A DNA stretch of 64,000 bases from Modicisalibacter luteus DSM 23508 (GTDB taxonomy: Bacteria; Pseudomonadota; Gammaproteobacteria; Pseudomonadales; Halomonadaceae), in contig NZ_KB899992.1 in the NCBI RefSeq assembly GCF_000378505.1, positions 186,001 to 250,000 of the forward strand. The letters are read 5' to 3'. The position numbers and the translations under genes are program-made. The notes beneath the pieces were generated by a model, which was not told where the DNA came from, searched no databases, and was given only the letters and a program-made list of their open reading frames with translations. Positions 16,796-26,830 of the stretch are shown one piece after another; the first letter of the stretch is position 1; every line of letters starts with the position of its first letter.

Positions 16796-17415
16796 GCGTC
16801 CGTGCCTGTGTCGATGGGGTGCCATTCGTTGACAACCAGGGTGGCGCGGAAGTCGTCTATGGTCATTACTAGGCGCCGGGGTAGCCAGAGCCCACCGCTG
16901 AGCTCGGGTTCCCAGGTCCAGTCGCGATAGTTGATGGTCCAGCCTGCCTGGCGTAGCTGGGTGGGAAAACCTTGATCATCGGTTGTTGTCTGGTGCGGCA
17001 GGATGTAAGCCGGCAGACCGCGTACCCAGCGGTCGAGAGCGGAGACCGGTAAGGCCCAGCCAAGCTGGTCCTCCATGAGTTGCTCTGCCGTCTCGGCTTC
17101 GAAACGCCCGTCGCTGGTGGTCAGGGTCACGCCCTGAGCGCTGCTTTCCAGTACGCTGCGGCCGGCACCGAAGGGGCCGCTAATCAATATTCGGTAATCG
17201 AACCCGGTCTGCATCCAGTCCAGATTGGCGCTTACGGCATCCTGAGGGGTGCGCAGGCCTACCTTGCCGGCCAGCCGCCACGCATCGAGGGCCTCCACGC
17301 GGTCGCGCTGCTCACTCCAGGCAACCTGATTGCGGGGAACGTCGGGGGTTGGTGTCTGACTGGCGCAGCCGCTCAGAAGGGCCAGGCAGAACAGTAGTGC
17401 CGTGAATCTCTTCAT
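16792..17415 (-). CDS. lolB: Outer-membrane lipoprotein receptor LolB
   Basis: LolB accepts lipoproteins from LolA and inserts them into the outer membrane. It is itself a lipoprotein: MKRFTALLFCLALLSGCASQ has a lipobox LLSGC with Cys at about residue 17. The mature domain includes AWRLAGKVGLRTP and LDRWVRGLPAY typical of LolB. At 207 residues it fits the family. It lies between hemA's divergent neighbour (a TPR lipoprotein) and ispE, the hemA-lolB-ispE arrangement of gamma-proteobacteria. Confidence 0.92.
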   Translation of the reverse strand: MKRFTALLFCLALLSGCASQTPTPDVPRNQVAWSEQRDRVEALDAWRLAGKVGLRTPQDAVSANLDWMQTGFDYRILISGPFGAGRSVLESSAQGVTLTTSDGRFEAETAEQLMEDQLGWALPVSALDRWVRGLPAYILPHQTTTDDQGFPTQLRQAGWTINYRDWTWEPELSGGLWLPRRLVMTIDDFRATLVVNEWHPIDTGTDA

Positions 17416-17457
17416 GTATCTCGTCTCTCGTCTCTCGTCTCGGTGAGCGGGATAGTC

Positions 17458-19176
17458 TCACTGCTCAGGGGCGAGCTCGGGAATCCGCTTCAGCAATTCG
17501 TTGATGCGGGGGCGATCGGTCTCGCGCTGCATGGCCTCGGCAATCACGTTACGGGCCGCTTGCTGTTGCCCTAGCCGCCAGAGTACTTCGGCAAGGTGGG
17601 CGGCGACTTCCTGATCCGGCTGACCCTGGTAGGCCTGGCGCAGCAGGGGCAGGGCGCGCTGGTCGTCGCCGAGCTTATGATAGGCCCAGCCCAGGCTGTC
17701 GAGGATCGCCGGGCTGTCCGGCTCGATGTCATGGGCGCGCTGGATGAGTTCCATGCCTTCTTCGTGGCGCTCGGTCACATCGACCAGGGTATAGCCCAGC
17801 GCATTGAGTGCCATGGCATTGTCGGGTTCGAGTTCGATGACGTGACGCAGATCCTGCTCCATCGCAGCGATATCGCCCAGGTCGTAGTGACGCATGGCGC
17901 GAATGAGGCGTAGCTGAGTGTCATCGGGATGCTCACGCAATTGCTTGTCCAGTAGTTGCAGGGCGGCATCCTCGAGCCCCAACTCATCGAGCAGGTCGGT
18001 TTCCAGCGCTGCCAGTTGTGTACGCATGTCGGGATGGCGCAGACGCTCTATACGCAGAAAATCGCGGGCATCGAGTAGCCGGTCAGCCTCGATTAGTGCT
18101 CGTGCGGCATGCAGGCGCGCCTGGAGGAAGCCATCACCAGGGGGGACCTGACGGTAATAAAGTAGCGCATTGTCGACTTCACCTTCGCGTTCGGCGGCAT
18201 TGCCAAGCAGGATATAGGCCAGCGCGGGTGGAGCATCATCCTCAATCAGCGGAAGGACGAGGCGGCGTGCCGGTGCGGGGTGGCCCTCGTCCAGATAGAG
18301 TTGTGCCAAGGCAAGGCGCAGGTCGGTGGCATCGGGGTGACGCGCCACGAGAGCGTCGATGCGGGCTTCTGCGGCATCGACATCGCCAAGCCGGAGCTGG
18401 GACTGTGCCAGCAGCAACACGAAGCGGCTGTCCTCGGGAGAGATTTCCAGTCCGCGGCGAGCTGCTTCGCGGGCCTCGCTCAAACGGCCCGTTTCCAGGG
18501 CCAGGCGAGCCCGGGTCAGCCACAGGGCGGGCAGGTCGGGGTTAACGGCTTCCAGCGTATCCAGACGACTGCCCGCCAGGCGAGTTTCGCCAGCGGCGGC
18601 TTCCAGGATCGCCGTGGCGAGCAAGGCGTCATCCTGACGGGGATGCTCGTTAAGAAAGCGGCGCAAGGGTGCTAATAATGGGTCGATGGCAACGCCGGCC
18701 TCGATAGCCGCTTCGGCAAAGGCAGCCAGCTCGCCTTGGCCGCCTTGCTCTGCCAGGGCCAGGCGTTGTTCAAGGCTGGCCTGCCAGTCTCCACGTTCCA
18801 TGGCGATAGCTGCCATCAGGCGCGCCGGAGCCTCGGCGCTGGGAGCCAGCTCACGCCAGCGCTGTGCTGCATCGGCTAGAAGCTGAGGGTCGTTGCTGTA
18901 GCGGGCAGCGAGCACGGCACGCTCGGCCAGGACAGGAGAGTCGTAACGCTCGGCGCTGTCCAGGTAGCCTTGGGTGGCACGAGTAAAGTCGCCGCGCTGG
19001 CCGGCAAGCTCGGCTGTCAGAAGGGTCGCCAGGCCCTGGGCGTCGAGTCCGCGCCCCACGGGCGGGGCCGATGCCATGGGGTCGTTGATGAGGGTTCGTG
19101 AAGAACCGGTGGCGGGACCCTGGCAACCGGTAAGCAGGGCAACGGCCAGGGCCGTCATAACCAAGCGTGCGCGCAT
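17458..19176 (-). CDS. TPR-repeat lipoprotein
   Basis: A 572-residue protein with a lipoprotein signal (MRARLVMTALAVALLTGCQGP, lipobox LLTGC) followed almost entirely by tetratricopeptide-like helical pairs, for example LNALGYTLVDVTERHEEGMELIQRAHDIEPDSPAILDSLGWAYHKLGD in the C-terminal third. A similar TPR lipoprotein lies beside lolB in pseudomonads. It probably scaffolds an envelope complex at the outer membrane; the partner is unknown. It is transcribed with lolB-ispE, divergently from hemA. Confidence 0.88.
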   Translation of the reverse strand: MRARLVMTALAVALLTGCQGPATGSSRTLINDPMASAPPVGRGLDAQGLATLLTAELAGQRGDFTRATQGYLDSAERYDSPVLAERAVLAARYSNDPQLLADAAQRWRELAPSAEAPARLMAAIAMERGDWQASLEQRLALAEQGGQGELAAFAEAAIEAGVAIDPLLAPLRRFLNEHPRQDDALLATAILEAAAGETRLAGSRLDTLEAVNPDLPALWLTRARLALETGRLSEAREAARRGLEISPEDSRFVLLLAQSQLRLGDVDAAEARIDALVARHPDATDLRLALAQLYLDEGHPAPARRLVLPLIEDDAPPALAYILLGNAAEREGEVDNALLYYRQVPPGDGFLQARLHAARALIEADRLLDARDFLRIERLRHPDMRTQLAALETDLLDELGLEDAALQLLDKQLREHPDDTQLRLIRAMRHYDLGDIAAMEQDLRHVIELEPDNAMALNALGYTLVDVTERHEEGMELIQRAHDIEPDSPAILDSLGWAYHKLGDDQRALPLLRQAYQGQPDQEVAAHLAEVLWRLGQQQAARNVIAEAMQRETDRPRINELLKRIPELAPEQ

Positions 19177-19415
19177 GCCATCCTCGTTCGAGCTGAGAGC
19201 ACTTGCCGGTCATCCCTGCCGGCATGTTTGCTGTTCAGCATACCGGCTTGCTTCCTCGCGGCAAAGCGGCGAGCGGTGCATCCCCACGTTGCGGGCTGGT
19301 GTGGTAAACTGTGCCGCCCGAATCCCTCATGGCGTGTTGCGCATGCGTGCGCTACTCGCTACCCGGGTTATCTTACGCCGCACGGACTCCATGGCCCGAT
19401 GTTGAAGATGCTCCA

Positions 19416-20690
19416 ATGACGCTTCTCGCCCTGGGAATCAATCATAAGACTGCTGCTGTCGAGGTGCGCGAGCAGGTCGCGTTCACTCCTGGTCAGCTGG
19501 AGTCGGCTCTCACGGAACTCAAGCACCTGCCCAGCGTGCGTGAGGCAGCCGTGCTGTCGACCTGTAACCGCACTGAGCTGTACTGTGTGACCGAACCGGA
19601 CGGCGAGAAAACGATTCTCGACTGGCTGGGGCGGTTTCATGGTCTGGCCGTCGAACAGCTCACTCAATGTGCCTACCACTATATGGACGAGGCGGCCGCC
19701 AAACACCTCATGCGGGTGGCGTCGGGGCTGGATTCCATGGTCCTCGGCGAACCGCAAATTCTTGGCCAGATCAAGGATGCGTACCAGCAGGCCCGTAGTC
19801 TCAAGGGGCTGGGTGGGGAGCTGGAGCGCTTGTTCCAGCATACGTTTGCCGTCGCCAAGCAGGTGCGCACCGAAACCGGCATTGGCGAGAATCCGGTATC
19901 CGTGGCCTATGCCGCGGTCAGCCTGGCAAGTCGCATCTTCGCCGACTTCTCGCGCTCTCGGGCATTGCTTATCGGCGCGGGGGAGACCATCGAGCTGGTG
20001 GCTCGCCACCTTCGCGAAGCGGGTATCCAGGAATTGATCGTTGCCAACCGCACCATGGAGCGCGCCGAGCGGCTGGCTGGCGAGTTCGGGGGCAAGGCCA
20101 TCACCCTTGGTGACATTCCTCAGGCCCTGGAACGTGCCGACATCGTTATCGCCTCGACCGCATCACCGCTTCCGATGCTGGGTAAGGGAATGGTCGAGCG
20201 CGCGCTCAAGGTGCGTCGTCGTCGGCCCATCTTCATGGTAGACATTGCGGTGCCTCGGGATATCGAACCGCAGGTTGGCGAGCTCGATGATGTCTTCCTC
20301 TATACCGTCGACGATCTGCAGGAAGTGATCGAGGAGAATCGGCGGCATCGTCAGGTAGCGGCGAACCAGGCCGAGGAACTGATCGCCCTGGGGGTGGAGC
20401 ACTGGCTTCATGAACGTCGGGTTCGCGGAGCCGGTGATCTCATTCGTCGCTATCGCGAACAGGGCGAGGCGCTGCGCAAGGCGTCCGAGGAACAAGCCAT
20501 TGCCCAACTGGCACGTGGCGAAGACCCCGAGAAAGTCATCCGCCGGTTGACCCAGCAGCTCACCAACAAGTTGCTGCATGGCCCGACCCTGCGCCTGCGC
20601 GAAGCGTCGGGCGCCGAGCGTCACGACATTATCGAGGCGGCCGAGACCCTGTTGCTCGATCCGGCTGCGCCGTCCCAGGACTCCCAATAG
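19416..20690 (+). CDS. hemA: Glutamyl-tRNA reductase
   Basis: HemA reduces glutamyl-tRNA to glutamate-1-semialdehyde, the first step of tetrapyrrole synthesis. ATG 19416 gives MTLLALGINHKTAAVEVREQ, the exact family start; in-frame ATGs upstream would add non-conserved sequence. The nucleophile is Cys50 in STCNRTELY. The NADPH domain has LLIGAGETIELVARHL, and the C-terminal dimerisation domain contains RGEDPEKVIRRLTQQLTNKLLHGPT. The product has 424 residues. prfA follows after 8 bases. The 239 bases upstream form the divergent control region with the TPR lipoprotein. Confidence 0.96.
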   Translation: MTLLALGINHKTAAVEVREQVAFTPGQLESALTELKHLPSVREAAVLSTCNRTELYCVTEPDGEKTILDWLGRFHGLAVEQLTQCAYHYMDEAAAKHLMRVASGLDSMVLGEPQILGQIKDAYQQARSLKGLGGELERLFQHTFAVAKQVRTETGIGENPVSVAYAAVSLASRIFADFSRSRALLIGAGETIELVARHLREAGIQELIVANRTMERAERLAGEFGGKAITLGDIPQALERADIVIASTASPLPMLGKGMVERALKVRRRRPIFMVDIAVPRDIEPQVGELDDVFLYTVDDLQEVIEENRRHRQVAANQAEELIALGVEHWLHERRVRGAGDLIRRYREQGEALRKASEEQAIAQLARGEDPEKVIRRLTQQLTNKLLHGPTLRLREASGAERHDIIEAAETLLLDPAAPSQDSQ

Positions 20691-20698
20691 GACTCTGA

Positions 20699-21784
20699 AT
20701 GAAAGCGTCATTGCGTCAACGTCTGGAAAGCCTGCAGGAGCGCTTCGAGGAGCTCGCCGCTCTGCTGGCCGAGCCTGAGGTCATCTCCGATCAGGCACGC
20801 TTTCGCGATTATTCGCGGGAATACGCCGAACTCGACGAACTCGTCGAGGCTTGGCGCGCCTATTGCGCCACCGAAGGCGACATCGAGGCGGCCGAGCAGA
20901 TGTGCGACGATAGCGATGCCGACATGCGCGAAATGGCCGAGACGGAGCTCTACGAGGGGCGTGAGCGTCTCGAGGTGCTGGAGGAGCGACTCAAGAAGTT
21001 ATTGGTCCCCAAGGATCCGGACGATCACCGTAACGTGTTCCTCGAGATACGTGCCGGAACCGGTGGTGATGAGGCGTCGCTGTTTGCTGGCGACTTGTTT
21101 CGCATGTACTCGCGCTATGCCGAAAAGCTGGGCTGGAAGATCGAGGTGGTTAGCGCCAGCCATGGTGAGCAGGGAGGCTACAAGGAAATCATCGCTCGCA
21201 TACGTGGGGAAGGCGTCTACGCCCGGCTCAAGTTCGAATCCGGCGCCCACCGCGTGCAGCGTGTACCGGCTACCGAATCGCAGGGGCGCATTCACACCTC
21301 GGCCTGCACCGTGGCAGTGATGCCCGAAGTTGATGAGGTCGGCGATGTGGATATCAATCCTAACGACCTGCGTGTCGATACCTTCCGCTCCAGCGGGGCG
21401 GGCGGACAGCACGTCAATACCACCGATTCTGCGATTCGCATCACGCATTTGCCGACAGGGGTAGTCGTCGAATGTCAGGAAGAGCGCAGTCAGCACAAGA
21501 ACCGTGCCAAGGCGATGTCGCTGCTGGCGTCGCGGCTGAAGCAATCGGCCATCGATAGCCAGCGCCAGCAGCAGGCCGATACGCGCCGCTCGCTGGTTGG
21601 CTCGGGAGATCGCAGTGAGCGCATCCGTACCTACAATTTCCCCCAGGGGCGGCTCACCGACCACAGGATCAATCTGACGCTCTACAAGCTCGGCGAGGTG
21701 ATGGGAGGCGAACTGGACGAAGTGGTAGAGCCGTTGATCAACGAATACCAGGCCGAGCGGCTCGCGGCACTTCAGGAAGGCTGA
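20699..21784 (+). CDS. prfA: Peptide chain release factor 1
   Basis: RF1 terminates translation at UAA and UAG. The GGQ peptidyl-hydrolysis motif is at residues 235-237 ([16 protein letters not shown]), and the codon-reading loop PAT motif is in [14 protein letters not shown] near 188-201. The 361-residue length fits. The stop overlaps the start of prmC, which methylates this same GGQ glutamine. Confidence 0.97.
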   Translation: MKASLRQRLESLQERFEELAALLAEPEVISDQARFRDYSREYAELDELVEAWRAYCATEGDIEAAEQMCDDSDADMREMAETELYEGRERLEVLEERLKKLLVPKDPDDHRNVFLEIRAGTGGDEASLFAGDLFRMYSRYAEKLGWKIEVVSASHGEQGGYKEIIARIRGEGVYARLKFESGAHRVQRVPATESQGRIHTSACTVAVMPEVDEVGDVDINPNDLRVDTFRSSGAGGQHVNTTDSAIRITHLPTGVVVECQEERSQHKNRAKAMSLLASRLKQSAIDSQRQQQADTRRSLVGSGDRSERIRTYNFPQGRLTDHRINLTLYKLGEVMGGELDEVVEPLINEYQAERLAALQEG

Positions 21785-22623
21785 TGCGAATCGACTTGCT
21801 GCTGGCCGATGCGACGCAGCGCTTGACACTGGCGGGGTCTGCATCACCCCGTCTGGATGCCGAGATCTTGCTTGGTCATGCGCTGGAGCGGAACCGGACT
21901 TGGCTCTACACCTGGAGTGACCGCGTTGTCACGGCGGCTGAGCAGGCACGTTTCGAAACGCTGCTGGCAGCGCGAGAAGCCGGGCAGCCGGTAGCCTACT
22001 TGACCGGCGAGCGTGAATTCTGGGGTCTCTCCTTATACGTTGGCAGGTCGACCCTGATACCTCGTCCCGATACGGAGAGCCTCGTCGAGGCGGCGCTGGA
22101 CAAGGCGGCATCCGGACATGGTCGCGCACTCGATCTGGGCACGGGTACTGGGGCAGTTGCCCTGGCATTCGCCAGTGAGCGCCCTGGATGGCATGTGGTA
22201 GGGGTCGATCGAGTCCCCGATGCCGTGGCGTTGGCGCGCCGCAATGCGAAGCGGCTGGGACTCACCAATGCCGTCTTCCTGGAGAGCGACTGGTTTGCCG
22301 CACTCTCGGGGGAACGATTCGACCTGATTCTCTCCAATCCGCCTTATCTGGCGGCTGACGACCCGCATCTCGACCAGGGAGATGTCCGTTTCGAGCCTCA
22401 CTCGGCACTGGTGGCCGACGATCAAGGCTTGGCCGATCTCCATCACTTATGTTTGACCGCCAAGGCGCATCTCGCTTCTGGGGGCTGGCTACTTTTCGAG
22501 CACGGTATGGCCCAGGACAGCGCGGTTCGTGAGGCGTTGCGCCAGGCTGGGTATGATGAGGTACAAACGTGCAACGACCTGGGGGGGCGCCCCCGGGTTA
22601 CGCTTGCCAGATTGACGCTATGA
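21784..22623 (+). CDS. prmC: Release-factor glutamine methyltransferase
   Basis: PrmC methylates the GGQ Gln of RF1 and RF2 with S-adenosylmethionine. The substrate-binding NPPY motif is at about residues 185-188 (LILSNPPYLAADD), and the SAM site is ALDLGTGTGAVALAFA. ATG 21784 overlaps the prfA stop. It has 279 residues. hemA-prfA-prmC is a common gamma-proteobacterial operon. Confidence 0.96.
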   Translation: MRIDLLLADATQRLTLAGSASPRLDAEILLGHALERNRTWLYTWSDRVVTAAEQARFETLLAAREAGQPVAYLTGEREFWGLSLYVGRSTLIPRPDTESLVEAALDKAASGHGRALDLGTGTGAVALAFASERPGWHVVGVDRVPDAVALARRNAKRLGLTNAVFLESDWFAALSGERFDLILSNPPYLAADDPHLDQGDVRFEPHSALVADDQGLADLHHLCLTAKAHLASGGWLLFEHGMAQDSAVREALRQAGYDEVQTCNDLGGRPRVTLARLTL

Positions 22624-22802
22624 ATGCTGCATGGAAAGGCGTAGCTGGAGTCCTGTAGAGCGAGTGTGGTAATACTAAAGCCACAAACGACAAATCTGCT
22701 GTCTACTTGTGGTGAACCGTCCCTATAGGCCATCTTGCCGCTGGATTCGGCCTGATTTGCAGAGGATTATGCTGTCACCGCTCGTTCGGGAATATTACTA
22801 TA

Positions 22803-23303
22803 ATGAAAGCCAAGACTCGCTCGCTGGACCGTATTGATCTAAAGATCCTGCGCTGCCTGCAGGAAAACGCTCGTATTTCCTACGTTGACCTGGCATCGCA
22901 GGTCGGCCTGTCCACTACGCCTTGCCTGGAACGTGTCAAGCGTTTGGAGCGGGCTGGCATCATCCGCGGCTACAAGGCCGTTCTCGATCCTACCGCCCTC
23001 AAGGCTAATCTGCTGGTATTCGTCGAAATCAGTCTTGAGACCCAGTCTCCGGCCGTGTTCGATGAGTTCCGCCGTGCCGTGGCCAAGCTGCCACAGATTC
23101 AGGAATGCCACTTGGTCTCTGGGCAGTTCGATTACATCCTCAAATGCCGCATTCCTGAAATGTCCGCCTACCGCCAGCTGTTGGGGGACGTCGTACTGAC
23201 CCTGCCCGGTGTTAAGGAATCGAAGAGCTACGTGGTGATGGAAGAGGTTAAGGAAGAGTTTTCATTGCATGTCCCGGATATCGATGAGTTCGACGGCAAG
23301 TGA
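22803..23303 (+). CDS. lrp: Lrp-type leucine-responsive global regulator
   Basis: An AsnC/Lrp-family protein of 166 residues: winged HTH at about 12-70 (LDRIDLKILRCLQENARISYVDLASQVGLSTTPC) and a RAM effector domain to the end. Length and the closing HVPDI resemble Lrp of E. coli rather than short AsnC relatives, so Lrp proper is likely. It interrupts the usual prmC-moeB order. The 179 bases before it (22624-22802) hold its promoter region; I see no RNA gene or strong terminator there. Confidence 0.86.
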   Translation: MKAKTRSLDRIDLKILRCLQENARISYVDLASQVGLSTTPCLERVKRLERAGIIRGYKAVLDPTALKANLLVFVEISLETQSPAVFDEFRRAVAKLPQIQECHLVSGQFDYILKCRIPEMSAYRQLLGDVVLTLPGVKESKSYVVMEEVKEEFSLHVPDIDEFDGK

Positions 23304-23354
23304 CACCTTGCCTGCAGTAAGTAACTGGGCATGCTCGGGTAATAAAGGATGGTT

Positions 23355-24125
23355 ATGAACGACGATGCCCTGTTGCGCTACAGCCGGCAGATCATGCTCG
23401 ATCAGATCGATATCGACGGGCAGGAACGTTTGCTGGCCAGTCATGCCCTGATCATCGGTGCTGGAGGCCTGGGCTCGCCGGTAGCACTGTATCTCGCTGC
23501 CGCTGGGGTGGGGCGGATGACATTGGTGGACGACGATATCGTCGAACTTTCCAACCTGCAGCGCCAGATCGCCCATGGCCAGGCTGATCTGGGACGACAC
23601 AAGGCCACCTCCGCGGCCGAATCGGCACAGGCGCTCAATCCGTACTGCCATGTGACGGCAAGAACCGAGCGGATGGGCATCGAGGCGCTGATGCTTGCTA
23701 TGCGCGACGCCGACGTGGTGATTGACTGTACCGATCGCTTTTCGAGTCGCTACGCGATCAATCGCGCCAGCCTGCAGACGGGGACGCCGTTGGTGTCGGG
23801 AGCGGCGATACGCTTTTCAGGGCAATTGGCCATTTTCGATCCGCGTGACGCTTCCAGCCCATGCTATGCCTGCCTCTATCCTCCTGACGAGCGAGGAGAG
23901 CAGGCCGACGAAGAACTGCGCTGTGCCGAGAATGGGGTTGTGGCCCCCTTGGTGGGAGTAATCGGCACCTTCCAGGCGTTGGAAGCGCTCAAGTTATTGT
24001 CCGGAGCCGGTCACCCTCACCGGGGGCTCTCGACATTCGATGGGCTGAGCGGTGAGTGGCGTCGTTTCAATGTGCCACGCGATCCGGCCTGCCCTGTGTG
24101 TGCGAGTGCTCGCCCTGCGGCATGA
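23355..24125 (+). CDS. moeB: MoeB/ThiF/HesA-family adenylyltransferase
   Basis: These E1-like enzymes adenylate the C terminus of MoaD or ThiS. The protein has the Rossmann motif GAGGLGSPVALYLAAAGVG (about residues 35-53), NLQRQIAH with the catalytic Arg, DCTDRF, and two Cys pairs (CYAC and CPVC) for structural zinc. ATG 23355 is used because AAAGGA lies 5 bases upstream; an ATG 6 bases earlier would overlap that site. With prfA-prmC just upstream the MoeB assignment is favoured, but no moaD or thiS is in the window to confirm the substrate. Confidence 0.87.
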   Translation: MNDDALLRYSRQIMLDQIDIDGQERLLASHALIIGAGGLGSPVALYLAAAGVGRMTLVDDDIVELSNLQRQIAHGQADLGRHKATSAAESAQALNPYCHVTARTERMGIEALMLAMRDADVVIDCTDRFSSRYAINRASLQTGTPLVSGAAIRFSGQLAIFDPRDASSPCYACLYPPDERGEQADEELRCAENGVVAPLVGVIGTFQALEALKLLSGAGHPHRGLSTFDGLSGEWRRFNVPRDPACPVCASARPAA

Positions 24126-24334
24126 CCACGCCGGTTCATGCGCCGATATCAGATCGGCGCAGTGACGTTGCTTTGTGCTCCCCCAGGTTTCCTTTTTTGT
24201 TGTTATTGAATACTTGACAAGTTGTGTCGATATGGTGTCAGACTAATGGCATAAGCCGTGGATTTCCTCGTTTCCATGGTGAAATAATTCAACAACTATG
24301 TTGGCTGTAAACGGCTTTCAACAAGGAAACCCGC

Positions 24335-25627
24335 ATGACTGTCGCTGCCCAACTGCGCCGTCCCTCCTCGTACTACAATGCCAGTGTAGCGGTCCGCCTC
24401 GCGCCGACGACGCCATTGGCCGGCGAGGTTCAGACCGATATCTGCGTAGTGGGGGGCGGCATTACTGGTTGTTCGGCGGCGCTGCACTTGGCCGAACGAG
24501 GCTACCGCGTGGTGCTGCTGGAAGCCGGGGAGATCGGCTTCGGTGCTTCGGGACGTAGCGGTGGACAGATCCTGCCGGGACTGGGAACTGGCCTTGATGT
24601 CGTAGAAAAAGCGCTCGGACGCGAGCGCGCCCGCGCAATCTGGGAAATGAGCCGGGAGTCGGTGCGCCTGACCGCAGATTTAATCCAGCGACACGATATT
24701 CCCTGTGATCTGACCTGGGGATATCTGCATGCGGCAGTCAAGCCGCGCCACGTCAAGGAGTTGCGTGCTTTTCAGGACGTGATGGCTCGTCACTACGATT
24801 ATCCCTCGCTGAGCTTTATCGAGGGCGAGGCGTTACGCGAGCACGTGGCTACCGATGCCTATCCCGCAGCGCTCCACGATGCTGAGGGAGGGCACCTGCA
24901 TCCGCTCAATTACACGCTGGGGCTGGCGTTGGCGGCGCAACGGGCCGGAGTGATTATTCACGAGCACAGCGCGGCTGTACATATCGAGCGCGGCCGCCCG
25001 GCACGGGTCGATACGGCACATGGCAGCGTCAGCGCGGAGTTCGTGGTTCTGGGAACCAATGCCTACGTGAATGGCTTGGTGCCTGAACTCCAAGGACGCA
25101 TCATGCGGGCGGCCAATTACATCGTAGCTACGGAACCATTGAGCGAGGCACAGGCGGCCCAAGTGCTGCCCCGCAACGATGCGCTGTCCGATGCCAACTT
25201 CGTTCTCGATTATTACCGTCTCTCTGCCGACAGGCGCCTGCTCTACGGTGGCGAAGTCAGCTACAACGGACGCGAGCCACGTACGCTCAAGGCGCGCATG
25301 GATGCCAAGATCGCGCACCTCTTTCCTGCCTTGCGCGGCGTTTCCATTGACTATCGCTGGGGTGGCGACGTCGCCATCACATTGAACCGGGCACCGGACT
25401 TCGGTCGCCTGGATGCCAACCTCTTCTATGCCCAGGGCTACTCCGGCCATGGCATGTCCTTGGCCGGCCTGGCCGGCAAGCTGCTCAGTGATGCCATTGC
25501 GGGGCAGGCCGAGCGTTTCGATGTGTTTGCCTCCATGCCGCACCGGTTGTTTCCGGGCGGTCGCTGGTTGCGCACGCCATTGTTGGTGCTGGCTACAAAC
25601 TTCTATAAATTACGCGACCGGTTGTAA
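24335..25627 (+). CDS. puuB: FAD-dependent amine oxidase, gamma-glutamylputrescine oxidase type
   Basis: PuuB-type enzymes oxidise gamma-glutamylputrescine to the aldehyde with release of ammonia and hydrogen peroxide. The 430-residue DAO-fold protein has the dinucleotide motif VVGGGITGCSAALHLAERGYRVVLLEA (about 34-60), FGASGRSGGQ and the C-terminal YAQGYSGHGMSLAGLAGKL. It opens the polyamine operon and has a paralogue at 32445-33734. The 209 bases upstream contain TTGACA (24213-24218) as a possible -35, without a convincing -10. The specific substrate is inferred from context. Confidence 0.85.
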   Translation: MTVAAQLRRPSSYYNASVAVRLAPTTPLAGEVQTDICVVGGGITGCSAALHLAERGYRVVLLEAGEIGFGASGRSGGQILPGLGTGLDVVEKALGRERARAIWEMSRESVRLTADLIQRHDIPCDLTWGYLHAAVKPRHVKELRAFQDVMARHYDYPSLSFIEGEALREHVATDAYPAALHDAEGGHLHPLNYTLGLALAAQRAGVIIHEHSAAVHIERGRPARVDTAHGSVSAEFVVLGTNAYVNGLVPELQGRIMRAANYIVATEPLSEAQAAQVLPRNDALSDANFVLDYYRLSADRRLLYGGEVSYNGREPRTLKARMDAKIAHLFPALRGVSIDYRWGGDVAITLNRAPDFGRLDANLFYAQGYSGHGMSLAGLAGKLLSDAIAGQAERFDVFASMPHRLFPGGRWLRTPLLVLATNFYKLRDRL

Positions 25628-25680
25628 CCGCGACGGCACCGACTTCCGAAACACCACGACAAGAACGGGAGAATCGTGCG

Positions 25681-26820
25681 ATGACTAACCCTATGCCGGC
25701 CCCCGAGGTCGAATATTCCGACCCGCTGGACGACACACGCGAGAGGGACGACGCAATGCCCCGAGAGGCCTCGTCAATTGAATTGAAAGGCCTGCGTAAG
25801 CAGTTTGGTAAGGACATGGTCGCGCTGGATGGCGTTGACCTGACTATTGAAGCAGGGGAATTCTTTACCTTGCTGGGGCCGTCGGGATGCGGCAAGACCA
25901 CTTTGTTGAGGATTCTTGCCGGTCTGGAGGATCCCGACGACGGCAAGCTATTGATCGGAGGCAAGGACGTCACTGATATCCCGCCCCATCGCCGCAGCGT
26001 CAACACCGTCTTCCAATCCTACGCCCTATTTCCCCATCTTTCGGTTCGCGACAATCTTGCCTTTGGCCTGCGTATGCGGGGAGAGTCGGTGGCCGAGCGC
26101 CAACGCAAGGTGGCCGAAGTGGCGGAATTCATTCAACTGGGCTCGCTAGTGGAGCGACGTGTCGACCAGCTATCAGGAGGTCAGCGTCAGCGTATCGCCT
26201 TGGCCCGAGCCCTGGTCTGTGAGCCCAACGTGCTGCTGCTGGACGAGCCATTGTCGGCCCTCGACGCCGGTCTGCGTGGCCAGCTTCAGGTGGAATTGCA
26301 GCGCATCCAGAAGCGTCTCGGCATGACTTTCGTATTCGTGACCCACGATCAGGATGAAGCGATGGTGATGTCGGATCGCATCGCAGTTCTCGACAGCGGC
26401 ATCATCCAGCAAGTGGGTACGCCCAGCGAAGTCTATGAACACCCGGTCAATGCATTCGTTGCCCGGTTCATGGGGCACGACAACCTGTTCGCTATCCAGC
26501 GTAGCGCCGATAACTGGGTTGATACGGACCTGGGCCGCCTGCAACTCGATGCCGCCCAGCAGCGTGCGGAACAGCAGGGGTGGTTGCTCATTCGGCCCGA
26601 GACACTGGAACTGGGGGGCGAAGTGCCGCCGGGGTACAACCGGCTCGAAGGAATCGTCAAGGAGCGCCTTTATCGAGGCAGCCGCATCGAGTATCGCTTG
26701 GAGATCAACGGCGTAAACCTGATGGTCGTGACCAGCAACTTGGGGCAGCGGCTGCATGCGGTCGGCGACAAGGTCACGGTTAGCGTCTGCCCCGAGGACC
26801 TGGTCCGGGTCGCTGCCTAG
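25681..26820 (+). CDS. potA: Spermidine/putrescine ABC transporter ATPase
   Basis: This is the energising subunit of the polyamine importer encoded by the next genes. The 379-residue protein has Walker A GPSGCGKTT (about 66-74), signature LSGGQRQRIALARAL, Walker B LLLDEPLSALD, H-loop THDQDEA and a C-terminal TOBE domain. The N terminus is extended by about 25 acidic residues before SSIELKGLRKQFG. ATG 25681 has a GGGAGA upstream; an in-frame ATG at 25756 is the alternative. PotA/PotG/SpuF type. Confidence 0.92.
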   Translation: MTNPMPAPEVEYSDPLDDTRERDDAMPREASSIELKGLRKQFGKDMVALDGVDLTIEAGEFFTLLGPSGCGKTTLLRILAGLEDPDDGKLLIGGKDVTDIPPHRRSVNTVFQSYALFPHLSVRDNLAFGLRMRGESVAERQRKVAEVAEFIQLGSLVERRVDQLSGGQRQRIALARALVCEPNVLLLDEPLSALDAGLRGQLQVELQRIQKRLGMTFVFVTHDQDEAMVMSDRIAVLDSGIIQQVGTPSEVYEHPVNAFVARFMGHDNLFAIQRSADNWVDTDLGRLQLDAAQQRAEQQGWLLIRPETLELGGEVPPGYNRLEGIVKERLYRGSRIEYRLEINGVNLMVVTSNLGQRLHAVGDKVTVSVCPEDLVRVAA

Positions 26821-26830
26821 GAGATTTCGA